42,887 nucleotides of DNA from Bordetella parapertussis (GTDB lineage Bacteria; Pseudomonadota; Gammaproteobacteria; Burkholderiales; Burkholderiaceae_E), in the NCBI GenBank assembly GCA_945872335.1, contig CAMBZS010000005.1, forward strand, positions 1-42,887, written 5' to 3'. This document shows, piece by piece, positions 7,872-21,027 of the stretch. A program made the position numbers and the translations under genes. Every line of letters starts with the position of its first letter. Position 1 is the first letter of the stretch. The notes beneath the pieces were generated by a model. That model did not search any database. It was not told the DNA's origin and was given only the letters and a program-made list of their open reading frames with translations.

Positions 7872-10280
7872 TCAGCGTCGCGGCTCGGCCAGTGCCGCGG
7901 TCACGGGAGCATCGCCCCGCCACTGCACACCCGAGTCGATCCGCGGCGCAGGCGGCGGGGGGACCGCGGCGGGTCGCTCATCGACCCCGAGGCTGCGAAT
8001 TCCCTGTCCGGGTCGCGTTTCGGTGAGATAAAACTCGCCATCGAGCTTCACCACACCAGGCGGTTGCACGCGTGCGATGTCGGGCGAGCGCGAGAGTGCC
8101 TGACCCATGTAGCTGATCCAGATGGGGAGCGCGAGGCCGCCGCCGGTTTCGCGCTCGCCGAGCTTTCTGGGTTGGTCATGACCAACCCAGACCGCGGCTG
8201 CGATCGCTGGGTTGTAGCCCACGAACCAGGCGTCATGTGCATCGTTGGTGGTGCCGGTCTTGCCCGCCAGATCGTGACGCTTGAGCGATTGCGCCCGCAT
8301 GGCAGTGCCGTTTGAGACCACGGTCTGGAGCAGACTGTCGACCAGGAACGCGTTGCGGGCGTCGATCGCCCGGCGTGCTTCCTCACCCGCCCGCCCGGGG
8401 CGTGCCAGGGCGAGCACCCGGCCCTGCGCGTCGGTGATGCGCGTGATGAGATAGGGATCAACCCGGTAGCCACCGTTGGCAAACACCGAGTAGCCAGCCG
8501 CCATCTGGAGCGGCGTCACCGATCCTGCGCCCAGGGCCATCGTGAGATAGGGCGGGTGGCGCTCTGCATCAAAGCCGAACCGGGTGACATAGGATTGTGC
8601 ATAGTTCGGGCCAATGGCATCAATCAGCCGGATCGAGACCATGTTCTTGGACTTGGCCATAGCCTCGCGCAGCGTCATCGGGCCTTCGAAGCGGCCATCA
8701 TAATTCTTGGGCTCCCAGAGCCGGTCGCCGGTTCGGCGCGGATCGATCTGGACGGGCGCGTCGTTCACGATGGAGCTGGTGAGAAAGCCCTTTTCGAGCG
8801 CCGCCGAAAAGATGAAGGGCTTGAAGCTTGACCCGGGCTGGCGCCAGGCCTGCGTGACGCGATTGAACTTGTTCCGGGAAAAATCAAACCCACCCACCAT
8901 GGCCCGGACCGCACCATCAACCGGACTGATTGCCACCAGCGCTGCCTCGACATCAGGGAGCTGGCTGATTTCAAACTGGCCGTTGCGAGTTTCGACGATG
9001 CGGACCAGGGAACCGCGGCGGATTCGACGGGCGGGTGCCGCCCGGTCGGTGAGCGCGTTGGCGACAAAGCGCAGGCCCTCGCCCTGGATGCTGACCGGTT
9101 CGGTATTGCGGCCGCGCGTGACGGTCACGCGGCCCGCCGAGGCCTGCAGCACCACCGCAGCGATGAACTCATCGACATCGTCCGCTTCGCCCAGCGCGGT
9201 TTCGATCTGTTCTTCGGCTCGCCGTGCATTGGTTGAAAGCTCGATCTGCGCTTCGGGTCCACGGTAGCCGTAGCGCCGGTCATATTCGAGCAGTCCGGCC
9301 CGGACCGCCGCGTTGGCGGCACGCTGCTCGGCAGCGATCAGGGTGGTGTGCACCACCAGTCCTGCGGAGTAGGTGTCCTCGCGGAACTGCTCCCAGGCAA
9401 GCTGCCGCGCCATTTCCGCGGCGTGCGGCGCGAGCGGCAGCAGCTCCTGGCGGGGCTTGGCGAGCCGTAGCGGCTCGTCGAGGGCGGACTGGTACTGCGC
9501 ATCGGTGAGGAACCCGGCGTCACGCATGCGGCGCAGGATGTAGCGCTGTCGCTCGGTGGCGCGCTTGGGGTTGACCATTGGGTTGAACCGGGAGGGCGCC
9601 TTGGGCAGTCCGGCGAGCATCGCCGCCTGCCCCGCGCTCAGTTCGGCGAGCGGCTTGCCGAAGTAGGTTTGCGCGGCCGCCGCGAAGCCATAGGCGCGCT
9701 TGCCGAGAAAAATCTGGTTGATGTAGAGCTCGAGGATCTGTTCCTTGCTGAGCGTTTCCTCAATCCGCAGCGCAATCAGAATCTCGACGATCTTACGGGT
9801 GTAGGTACGCTCGGGTGACAGAAAAAATTCACGCGCGAGTTGCATCGTGATGGTGCTTGCCCCCTGCTCGGTGCCGCCCGACAGCAGATTGACCACCGCG
9901 GCCCGCGCCACACCGATCAGATCGATGCCCACATGCTCGAAAAAGCGCGCGTCTTCGGCGGCGACGATGGCGTTTTTCATGACCTCGGGGACGTCCTGCA
10001 CGCGTACGAAGGTGCGCCGCTCCTCGCCAAATTCGCCGATCAGGACGCCGTCGGCTGTGAGGATGCGAAGCGGAATGCGCGGCTTGTAGTCGAGGAGCGA
10101 GTCAAGCGGTGGCAACCGGTCGTTGATGAGCAGGGTGGCGAGCGACCCGGTGAGCACGATGGCGGCGGCCAGCGCGAAGGGCGCCACAGCCAGCGCGAGC
10201 AGCAGACGCCCCAGGCGAAAGGGCCGCTTGGCGGGGGGAGGCGCGGGTCCAGAGTCTGGCGGGGGCGATCGACGGGTCAT
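7872..10280 (-). CDS. ponA: Class A penicillin-binding protein 1A (glycosyltransferase/transpeptidase)
   Basis: Bifunctional peptidoglycan synthase of 802 residues, anchored by one N-terminal membrane helix (about 22-50) after a Pro-rich cytoplasmic tail. The glycosyltransferase domain shows 'AAEDARFFEHVGIDL' with the catalytic Glu and 'QGASTITMQLAREFFL'. An OB-like insert follows. The transpeptidase domain has the nucleophile in 'PGSSFKPF' (around residue 480), 'SKN' and 'KTGTTNDAHDAWFVGY' (around 673). In many beta- and gammaproteobacteria a divergent pilMNOPQ operon lies between this gene and aroK; here the two are directly divergent with 83 bases between them. Confidence 0.95.
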   Translation of the reverse strand: MTRRSPPPDSGPAPPPAKRPFRLGRLLLALAVAPFALAAAIVLTGSLATLLINDRLPPLDSLLDYKPRIPLRILTADGVLIGEFGEERRTFVRVQDVPEVMKNAIVAAEDARFFEHVGIDLIGVARAAVVNLLSGGTEQGASTITMQLAREFFLSPERTYTRKIVEILIALRIEETLSKEQILELYINQIFLGKRAYGFAAAAQTYFGKPLAELSAGQAAMLAGLPKAPSRFNPMVNPKRATERQRYILRRMRDAGFLTDAQYQSALDEPLRLAKPRQELLPLAPHAAEMARQLAWEQFREDTYSAGLVVHTTLIAAEQRAANAAVRAGLLEYDRRYGYRGPEAQIELSTNARRAEEQIETALGEADDVDEFIAAVVLQASAGRVTVTRGRNTEPVSIQGEGLRFVANALTDRAAPARRIRRGSLVRIVETRNGQFEISQLPDVEAALVAISPVDGAVRAMVGGFDFSRNKFNRVTQAWRQPGSSFKPFIFSAALEKGFLTSSIVNDAPVQIDPRRTGDRLWEPKNYDGRFEGPMTLREAMAKSKNMVSIRLIDAIGPNYAQSYVTRFGFDAERHPPYLTMALGAGSVTPLQMAAGYSVFANGGYRVDPYLITRITDAQGRVLALARPGRAGEEARRAIDARNAFLVDSLLQTVVSNGTAMRAQSLKRHDLAGKTGTTNDAHDAWFVGYNPAIAAAVWVGHDQPRKLGERETGGGLALPIWISYMGQALSRSPDIARVQPPGVVKLDGEFYLTETRPGQGIRSLGVDERPAAVPPPPAPRIDSGVQWRGDAPVTAALAEPRR

Positions 10281-10327
10281 GACAAACCGGCGCGGGGTAC
10301 GCGCCCGGTTCCGGCGGGGGATCCCAA

Positions 10328-10333
10328 ATTATA
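10328..10333 (-). promoter_or_regulatory. -10 element of the ponA promoter
   Basis: A perfect TATAAT is read on the minus strand from 10333 to 10328, giving a start near 10321 and a leader of about 40 nt before the ponA ATG. The -35 region (around 10351-10356) is a weak match. Confidence 0.5.
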
Positions 10334-10349
10334 CGGGGGCCTTTTCTGA

Positions 10350-10355
10350 TTTAAT
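10350..10355 (+). promoter_or_regulatory. Possible -10 element of aroK, close to its start codon
   Basis: TTTAAT ends 8 bases before the aroK GTG, so transcription would begin at or within 2-3 bases of the start codon. No Shine-Dalgarno sequence is visible, so the aroK mRNA may be leaderless from this promoter. No clear -35 is seen. Confidence 0.35.
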
Positions 10356-10363
10356 CCGTAACC

Positions 10364-10921
10364 GTGCGCAACATCATTCTCATCGGCATGATGGGATCAG
10401 GAAAATCCACCGTCGGTCGGCGGCTTGCCTCGACACTCGGCCGCCCGTTTGTCGACGCAGATACCGTACTTGAACGGCGCTGTGGCGTTCCGATCTCGAC
10501 CATCTTCGAACTGGAGGGAGAGGACGGCTTTCGCCGTCGCGAAGCGCAACTGATCGCGGAACTCGCGCAGCCCTCGGGCTGTGTGCTTGCCACGGGCGGT
10601 GGCGCCGTCCTCAATGCCGACAGCCGCGCGCTGCTCCACCGCGAGGGGTTCGTGGTGTATCTGCAGGCGGGGCTTTCCGACCTCTGGCAGCGGCTGCGCC
10701 GCGACCGGGCGCGCCCCCTTCTTCGCACCAGCGATCCGAGGGCGCGCGTCGAGGCGCTGGTGGAGCAGCGCGACCCGCTTTATCGCGAGGCCGCGCACCG
10801 TGTCATTCCCACTGGCCGACAGCCGGTCGATCGTACCGTTGCCGACATCCTGGCCGCGCTGCCCCCCGACCTTGCAGCCGATGCCCGGCCGGCGGATCCG
10901 TCGGTGTCCGATGCAGCCTGA
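10364..10921 (+). CDS. aroK: Shikimate kinase
   Basis: Phosphorylates shikimate at the 3-hydroxyl in chorismate synthesis. It has 185 residues, slightly longer than usual because of an Ala/Pro/Asp tail after about residue 165. Walker A is 'GMMGSGKST' (8-16); the shikimate-binding Asp lies in 'FVDADTVLE'; 'FRRREAQLI' and 'LATGGGAVL' provide the substrate Arg and Gly-rich loop; the lid contains 'RDRARPLLR'. The start is GTG 10364: an in-frame stop at 10352-10354 excludes anything further upstream, and the family N-terminus excludes later starts. aroB follows after 60 bases. Confidence 0.95.
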   Translation: MRNIILIGMMGSGKSTVGRRLASTLGRPFVDADTVLERRCGVPISTIFELEGEDGFRRREAQLIAELAQPSGCVLATGGGAVLNADSRALLHREGFVVYLQAGLSDLWQRLRRDRARPLLRTSDPRARVEALVEQRDPLYREAAHRVIPTGRQPVDRTVADILAALPPDLAADARPADPSVSDAA

Positions 10922-10922
10922 G

Positions 10923-10951
10923 CAGGCCGGGTTCGAGACCCGGCGAGCCTG
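10923..10951 (+). other. Strong hairpin between aroK and aroB
   Basis: GCCGGGT (10926-10932) pairs with ACCCGGC (10938-10944) around a 5-nt loop, with outer CAG/CTG pairing possible. No T-run follows, so it is not a terminator; it may protect or process the aroK-aroB transcript. The centre also matches a tRNA T-arm (5-bp stem, loop TTCGAGA), but no other tRNA parts are present. Confidence 0.5.
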
Positions 10952-10981
10952 CCTCGAAGTCCCTCTTCCAGGAATCATTTC

Positions 10982-12076
10982 ATGAGTGTTCATCGTCTTG
11001 AGGTTGCGCTGGGCGAACGCAGCTACCCGATTCTGGTGGGTCCGGGACTGCTCGAGGGAGGCGCGGAGCTCGCGGGGCTGGCCGCCGGCCGCCAGGTGGC
11101 CATCGTGACCAACGCAAGGGTCGATGCGCTGTACGGCGAGCGGCTGCGCAGCGCGGTCGGGCGTGCCTCGCCCGCCACCTGCATCACGATTGCACTCGAG
11201 GAGGGCGAGCAGCACAAGGACTGGGCGTCGCTCAACCGGGTGTTCGACGAGCTTCTCGCCGCGCAGTTCGACCGACGCTGCCTGATCGTGGCGCTGGGGG
11301 GCGGGGTGGTGGGCGACACGGCGGGGTTTGCTGCGGCAACCTACCAGCGCGGCGTCGACTTTGTCCAGGTGCCCACGACGCTGCTCGCGCAGGTCGACTC
11401 ATCGGTGGGCGGCAAGACCGCGATCAACCACCCGCGCGGCAAGAACATGATCGGCGCTTTCCATCAGCCGCGGCTGGTGCTTGCCGATACCGACACGCTT
11501 GCGAGCCTGCCCGCGCGTGAACTGTCGGCGGGCATTGCTGAAATGCTCAAGCACGGCGCGATCGCCGACCCCCACTATCTCGCGGTTCTGGAGGCCGACA
11601 TGGCACGGCTGCGTGCCGGGGATGCGGCCGCACTTGCCGCCGCGGTGGTTCGGTCCTGCGAAATCAAGGCGGGCGTGGTGGGGGCTGATGAGCGTGAGTC
11701 GGGTCTGCGCGCCATTCTCAACTTCGGCCACACCTTCGGTCACGCCATCGAAGCGGGTGCCGGTTATGGGCAGTGGCTGCACGGCGAGGCGGTGGGAGCC
11801 GGCATGGTGATGGCAGCTGATCTGTCGCATCGCCTGGGTCTCGTCGGCGCGGCTGTGCCCGAGCGGCTGCGGGCCGCGGTGGTGGCGGCGGGATTGCCGG
11901 TCGAGGGGCCGGGCTGGCCCGCAGAGCGCTATGTGCAGCTGATGAGCGTCGACAAAAAGGCCTCGCAGGGTATTCCGAAGTTTGTGCTGCTCGAGGCGCT
12001 GGGCCGCGCGGTGGTGCGTTCGGCACCCGCCGATCTGGTTCATCAGACCTTGCGCGCCTGCTCGGCGGCGCACTGA
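10982..12076 (+). CDS. aroB: 3-dehydroquinate synthase
   Basis: Converts DAHP to 3-dehydroquinate, the second shikimate-pathway step, using NAD and a divalent metal. It has 364 residues, the usual length. NAD site 'ALGGGVVGD' (104-112), active-site loop '[13 protein letters not shown]' and metal ligands E187 ('GIAEMLKHG'), H250 ('[11 protein letters not shown]') and H267 ('WLHGEAV') are all present. It lies downstream of aroK, the standard aroKB pairing, and is followed by dgt after 17 bases. Confidence 0.97.
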   Translation: MSVHRLEVALGERSYPILVGPGLLEGGAELAGLAAGRQVAIVTNARVDALYGERLRSAVGRASPATCITIALEEGEQHKDWASLNRVFDELLAAQFDRRCLIVALGGGVVGDTAGFAAATYQRGVDFVQVPTTLLAQVDSSVGGKTAINHPRGKNMIGAFHQPRLVLADTDTLASLPARELSAGIAEMLKHGAIADPHYLAVLEADMARLRAGDAAALAAAVVRSCEIKAGVVGADERESGLRAILNFGHTFGHAIEAGAGYGQWLHGEAVGAGMVMAADLSHRLGLVGAAVPERLRAAVVAAGLPVEGPGWPAERYVQLMSVDKKASQGIPKFVLLEALGRAVVRSAPADLVHQTLRACSAAH

Positions 12077-12093
12077 GCGCGCGGGCGCCCCAA

Positions 12094-13260
12094 GTGGTCG
12101 GGGTCACAGGGTTGCCGCGCGCGGTCTGGGCGGCCGATCCGGCTCGATCGGCCGGGCGAATGCATGCGGAGCCCCCTGCTGGGGGCCGAACGGCTTTTCA
12201 GCGCGACCGTGACCGGATCGTGCATTGCACGGCCTTTCGAAGGCTGGAATACAAGACGCAGGTGTTCATCAATCACGAAGGTGATCTGTACCGCACGCGG
12301 CTCACGCATTCGATCGAGGTGGCGCAGATTGCCCGGACGGTCGCGCGCGCGCTGGGCCTCGATGAGGATCTCACCGAAGCCGTCTCGCTCGCCCATGATC
12401 TGGGACACACGCCGTTCGGTCACGCCGGACAGGACGCGCTGGACTTCGCCATGGCGCGCTGGGGGGGCTTTGAACATAACCTGCAGTCGCTCCGGGTGGT
12501 CGACGAGCTTGAGCAGCGCTATGCCGCGTTTGACGGGCTCAATCTGAGCTTCGAGACCCGCGAGGGCATTCTCAAGCGCTGCCGGCCTGAACTCGCCCAG
12601 GCACTGGGGGAGGTGGCGGGGCGGTTCCTGCGCGGGGGGTCACCCTGCCTGGAGGCGCAGATTGCCAACCTCGCCGATGAAATCGCCTACAGCAACCATG
12701 ATGTCGACGATGGCCTGCGGGCCGGGTTGATCGACCAGGAGGCGCTGCAGACGGTTGACCTTTTCTCACGCCACCGCCGTACCGTCCTCGAGCGCTATCC
12801 GGCGCTGGCCGAGCGCAGGCTGGTGCACGAGACCATCCGCCGGATGATCAGCGAATTGATCGAAGACCTGACCGCCGAGACCGTGCGACGGGTGTCGGCG
12901 GCGGGCGTGGGAACCCTTGACGCGGTTCGCGCGAGCCCGCCGCTCGCCGCTTTTTCGGCGCCGATCCGGCGTGACCTCAGCCAGCTCAAGCGCTTTCTCG
13001 CCGAGCGGCTCTATCAGCACCCCCGCGTGGAGGCCGTGATGGATGCAGCGCGCGCGGTGGTGGGTGAACTGTTCGAAAGCTATCGCGCCCAGCCCCAGGC
13101 CTTGCCCGCCGAGCACCGCGAACGGTTCAGCCGGCTCGGCGAACGCGCGATCGCCGACTACATCGCCGGCATGACCGACCGGTTTGCGATTCGCGCGCAT
13201 CACGAACTCACCGGCCGGCGGGTTCCCGAGTTCGACGCCGTGCAGGTCGATGCCGGGTAA
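12094..13260 (+). CDS. dgt: Deoxyguanosinetriphosphate triphosphohydrolase-like protein (HD domain)
   Basis: HD-domain dNTP triphosphohydrolase that removes tripolyphosphate from deoxynucleotides, here 388 residues. Metal-binding histidines and aspartate are in '[13 protein letters not shown]' (H72) and '[13 protein letters not shown]' (H101-D102); the upstream '[24 protein letters not shown]' region (two parts: 'FQRDRDRI' and '[13 protein letters not shown]') is typical. It belongs to the shorter dGTPase-like subgroup common in betaproteobacteria, so substrate preference is not certain. The start GTG 12094 is tentative; a TTG at 12112 also fits. Position between aroB and gltB is conserved in related genomes. 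Confidence 0.9.
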   Translation: MVGVTGLPRAVWAADPARSAGRMHAEPPAGGRTAFQRDRDRIVHCTAFRRLEYKTQVFINHEGDLYRTRLTHSIEVAQIARTVARALGLDEDLTEAVSLAHDLGHTPFGHAGQDALDFAMARWGGFEHNLQSLRVVDELEQRYAAFDGLNLSFETREGILKRCRPELAQALGEVAGRFLRGGSPCLEAQIANLADEIAYSNHDVDDGLRAGLIDQEALQTVDLFSRHRRTVLERYPALAERRLVHETIRRMISELIEDLTAETVRRVSAAGVGTLDAVRASPPLAAFSAPIRRDLSQLKRFLAERLYQHPRVEAVMDAARAVVGELFESYRAQPQALPAEHRERFSRLGERAIADYIAGMTDRFAIRAHHELTGRRVPEFDAVQVDAG

Positions 13261-13568
13261 GCGGCGCGCTCGGCTATCAGCGGGCACGTCCGCGATATAC
13301 TTTAAAGTTCGACTGTAAAAAACCGCAACCGCGGCCCGGGCTCTTCCGCAGCGCGCAAAATCCGCCTGGCGGGAGTGCATCCAGGTCGCGCTGGCCAACT
13401 TGGGTTTTCGACTGTAATCGGGCGAAATACCCAGCCGGCGGAGGTCATGGCGCAGTGCCGCATCGATGGGCGTTCTCATCATCAGGCGGCCGGCGGACCG
13501 CCCGACGGTGCGGCCGCGGAAACGTGCATGACCAACACCGTCCGGTCAAAGGGTTCTGGAGCTTAGAC
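13261..13568 (+). promoter_or_regulatory. Long gltB leader: putative -10, direct repeat, hairpin, short ORF
   Basis: This 308-bp gap holds no recognised gene but several signals. TATACT at 13296-13301 is a good -10 without a clear -35. TTCGACTGTAA occurs twice as an exact 11-bp direct repeat (13308-13318 and 13407-13417; spacing 99 bp). GCGGCCG (13486-13492) pairs with CGGCCGC (13511-13517). A 12-codon reading frame (13528-13566) ends two bases before the gltB ATG, whose ribosome-binding site GGAG lies inside that frame. Together this suggests a regulated leader for the glutamate synthase operon. Confidence 0.45.
13528..13566 (+). CDS. Possible 12-residue leader peptide ahead of gltB
   Basis: The frame ATG...TAG encodes [12 protein letters not shown] and stops two bases before the gltB ATG, so ribosomes finishing it could pass directly to gltB. 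Its own ribosome-binding site is weak (GGAAA). It has no run of Glu, Gln or another regulatory amino acid, so classic attenuation is unlikely; translational coupling is the simplest idea. It may be chance. Confidence 0.2.
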   Translation: MTNTVRSKGSGA

Positions 13569-18299
<4,731 letters not shown>

Positions 18300-18320
18300 G
18301 CGAACGGGGCGGACACGCAG

Positions 18321-18353
18321 GCGGGCCCTCCGGGCTTACATTGCCTGGCCCGC
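18321..18353 (+). other. Hairpin between gltB and gltD
   Basis: GCGGGCC (18321-18327) pairs with GGCCCGC (18347-18353) over a 19-nt loop. Two alternative pairings compete with it: CAGGC (18318-18322) with GCCTG (18343-18347), and GCCC with GGGC inside the loop. No T-run is present. It may set the gltB:gltD ratio through RNA stability or partial termination. Confidence 0.4.
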
Positions 18354-18395
18354 ACGAGCAGAGACAACGCAACTACGACGGATAGGCAGTCAATC

Positions 18396-19883
18396 ATGGG
18401 TAAGGTCACCGGATTTCTGGAGTTCGAGCGGCTCGAAGAGGCGTACGAAGATACGAGTGCGCGCGTTCATCACTATCGCGAGTTCGTGCTGCACCTTGAT
18501 GACGCAGCGGCTGCGCGTCAGGGTGCGCGCTGCATGGACTGCGGTATCCCCTTTTGCCAGAACGGCTGCCCGATCAACAACATCATCCCCGACTGGAACG
18601 ATCTGGTGTATCGGGGCGATTGGCGGCAGGCGATCGACACCCTTCATTCCACCAACAACTTCCCTGAATTCACCGGGCGGGTGTGTCCGGCGCCGTGCGA
18701 GGCGGCGTGCACGCTCAACATCAACAACGACCCGGTGGGCATCAAGTCGATCGAGCACGCGATCATCGACAAGGCCTGGGAGATGGGCTGGGTGCAGCCA
18801 CAGCCCGCGGCGGTCAAGACCGGCAAGCGGGTGGCTGTGATCGGGTCAGGTCCTGCCGGGCTCGCGTGCGCGCAGCAGCTTGCGCGGGCCGGTCATGATG
18901 TGACGGTGTTCGAGAAGAATGACCGATTGGGCGGGTTGCTGCGCTACGGCATTCCCGACTTCAAGATGGAGAAGACGCACATCGATCGCCGGGTCGAGCA
19001 GATGGAAGCCGAAGGCGTCACCTTCCGCACCGGCGTCCTGGTGAGTCGCGAACCGCTTGCACCCATCATCACCAGCTGGGCGCGTGAAACGCTCCATCCC
19101 GATCAGCTGCTGCGCGAGTTCGATGCAGTGGTGCTCGCGGGGGGCGCCGAGCAGCCCCGCGATTTGCCCGTACCGGGTCGTGAACTCGCGGGCGTGCATT
19201 TCGCGATGGAGTTCCTGCCCCAGCAGAACAAGATCGTGGCGGGCGACCCGGTGAACGGACAGATTCTCGCCACGGGCAAGCATGTGATCGTGATCGGCGG
19301 CGGCGATACCGGCTCCGACTGTGTGGGCACGAGCAATCGCCAGGGCGCGGCCTCGGTGACGCAGTTCGAACTCATGCCCCAGCCGCCCGATGAAGAGAAC
19401 CGCGCGCTCACCTGGCCCTATTGGCCCTACAAACTGCGCACCTCCTCGTCACACGAGGAAGGCTGCGAGCGCGACTGGGCGGTGAGCACCAAGTCGTTCG
19501 TCGCCGATGGCAAGGGCCATGTGCGTGCGCTCAAGGCCGCAAAAGTCGAATGGATCCGCGATCCCGCAAGTGGCCAGATGAAAATGAGCGAGGTGCCGGG
19601 CTCGGAGTTTGAGCTCCCTGCCGATCTCGTGCTGCTTGCCATGGGGTTTGTGGCGCCGGTCGGTTCGGTCCTCGAATCGTTTGGCGTCTCGCGTGATGTG
19701 CGCGGCAATGCGCAGGCAAGCACCGAGGGCGAACGCAGCTACGCCACCAGCGTCGGCAAGGTGTTCACGGCGGGCGACATGCGCCGTGGGCAGTCGCTGG
19801 TCGTCTGGGCGATCCGCGAGGGCCGGCAGTGCGCGCGCGCGGTCGATGAGTTCCTGACCGGTCAGTCGGAGCTGCCGCGCTAG
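18396..19883 (+). CDS. gltD: Glutamate synthase (NADPH) small subunit
   Basis: Takes electrons from NADPH through FAD and two 4Fe-4S clusters and hands them to GltB. It has 495 residues. Cluster cysteines are C46, C49, C54, C58 in '[15 protein letters not shown]' and C97, C101, C105 in 'CPAPCEAAC'. The FAD fingerprint is '[15 protein letters not shown]' (from about 147); the NADPH fingerprint is '[13 protein letters not shown]'. '[17 protein letters not shown]' near the C-terminus is the family's flavin-contact motif. It forms an operon with gltB. Confidence 0.97.
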   Translation: MGKVTGFLEFERLEEAYEDTSARVHHYREFVLHLDDAAAARQGARCMDCGIPFCQNGCPINNIIPDWNDLVYRGDWRQAIDTLHSTNNFPEFTGRVCPAPCEAACTLNINNDPVGIKSIEHAIIDKAWEMGWVQPQPAAVKTGKRVAVIGSGPAGLACAQQLARAGHDVTVFEKNDRLGGLLRYGIPDFKMEKTHIDRRVEQMEAEGVTFRTGVLVSREPLAPIITSWARETLHPDQLLREFDAVVLAGGAEQPRDLPVPGRELAGVHFAMEFLPQQNKIVAGDPVNGQILATGKHVIVIGGGDTGSDCVGTSNRQGAASVTQFELMPQPPDEENRALTWPYWPYKLRTSSSHEEGCERDWAVSTKSFVADGKGHVRALKAAKVEWIRDPASGQMKMSEVPGSEFELPADLVLLAMGFVAPVGSVLESFGVSRDVRGNAQASTEGERSYATSVGKVFTAGDMRRGQSLVVWAIREGRQCARAVDEFLTGQSELPR

Positions 19884-19932
19884 TCGCACGCTGTCGCCGC
19901 CGCGTGCACCGTCTTCACCGGGTCGCGGGCGC

Positions 19933-21027
19933 GTGATCACAGACGGGCGGATGCTGTGGCTCGATGCGATCCGGGTGATCGCCGCGCAGCTGATCGTGCT
20001 GCATCACCTGTCCATCTATGGGCCGGTCGCGCAGGCGGTGCGCTCGGTGGCGCCGGGTGTCATTGCCTGGCTCGATGACTACGGCCGGATCGCGGTGCAG
20101 CTGTTCCTGGTGATGGGTGGATTTCTCTTCATTCGCTCACGCCTCTGGCGCAGTGCGCCTGATCTCGGCGCGGTTGCGCGCGCGCTCATGCGTCGCTGGC
20201 AGCGACTGTTCCTGCCGTTCTACGTCGCGCTGTTGTTGGTGCTCCTAGCGACGGTACCCGGGCAGGCCTGGATTGGCGCTGACTGGGTGCCGCAATGGCC
20301 GGATCTGCCCACCGTGCTTGCTCATTTCACCGGGCTCTATGACTACCTGGGTATCGATGCGCTCAGCGCTGGTGCCTGGTATGTCACCATCGACTTTCAG
20401 CTGCACGCGGTGGCGCTTGGGTTTGCGTGGTTTGCCGCCAGGAGTGCGTCGGCTCGGGCTTCGCAGCAGCGCGTGTTCATGCTGCTGGTTGCGCTGGGCG
20501 CTGGCGCGTCGCTCCTGTGGGTCAATCGCCGCGCTGACTGGGACTTCCAGCCGCTCTATTTTTTCGGAAGCTTTGCGCTCGGCGTGGCGGTTGAAGGTTT
20601 GGCGCGCGGCGCCGGGCGCGACCAACGGTTGACGGCGCTCGCTATTGTGCTGCTGGCTGTTGGGGCGCTGGCGATCGACTGGCGGCTCCGGATCGCCGTT
20701 GCGCTCGCCTGCGCGCTGATTCTGGTGGCCGGAGTGCGGGGCTGGGGCGCAACGTTCGACAACTGGTTGACGGGCGGGCGGTCACCATTGCGCGCGCTTG
20801 TGCGCCGCTCGATTGTGGTGCTCGGCGATATCAGCTATGCGCTCTTCCTGGTTCATTTTTCGGTCTGCGTGATGGCCAATGCGGTGTTTGTGCGCTTCAC
20901 TGACCAGTCACCTCACGTCGCGATCATCTTTTTCCTCGCGGCCTGGGCAGGTAGCCTGCCGCTCGCGGCGCTGCTGCACCGATGGGTTGAACGACCGCTC
21001 GCCAAACGGAGGCAATCTGATGGCTGA
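19933..21027 (+). CDS. Acyltransferase 3 family membrane protein
   Basis: Integral membrane O-acyltransferase-like protein of about 364 residues with some ten hydrophobic segments. The N-terminus 'LWLDAIRVIAAQLIVLHHL' has the family's Asp-Arg pattern and the His pair in the first helix; 'RRWQRLFLPFYVALLL' and 'SYALFLVHFSV' are typical. Such enzymes decorate cell-surface sugars or lipids with acetyl or succinyl groups; the substrate is not known. The start is uncertain: GTG 19933 (no ribosome-binding site) or ATG 19951. The stop overlaps the amidase start by 8 bases. Confidence 0.8.
   Translation: MITDGRMLWLDAIRVIAAQLIVLHHLSIYGPVAQAVRSVAPGVIAWLDDYGRIAVQLFLVMGGFLFIRSRLWRSAPDLGAVARALMRRWQRLFLPFYVALLLVLLATVPGQAWIGADWVPQWPDLPTVLAHFTGLYDYLGIDALSAGAWYVTIDFQLHAVALGFAWFAARSASARASQQRVFMLLVALGAGASLLWVNRRADWDFQPLYFFGSFALGVAVEGLARGAGRDQRLTALAIVLLAVGALAIDWRLRIAVALACALILVAGVRGWGATFDNWLTGGRSPLRALVRRSIVVLGDISYALFLVHFSVCVMANAVFVRFTDQSPHVAIIFFLAAWAGSLPLAALLHRWVERPLAKRRQSDG

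Noticed and set aside
10926-10944. tRNA gene or tRNA remnant at the aroK-aroB hairpin
   Set aside because: Only a T-arm-like piece is present; no anticodon arm, acceptor pairing or CCA region could be found nearby.
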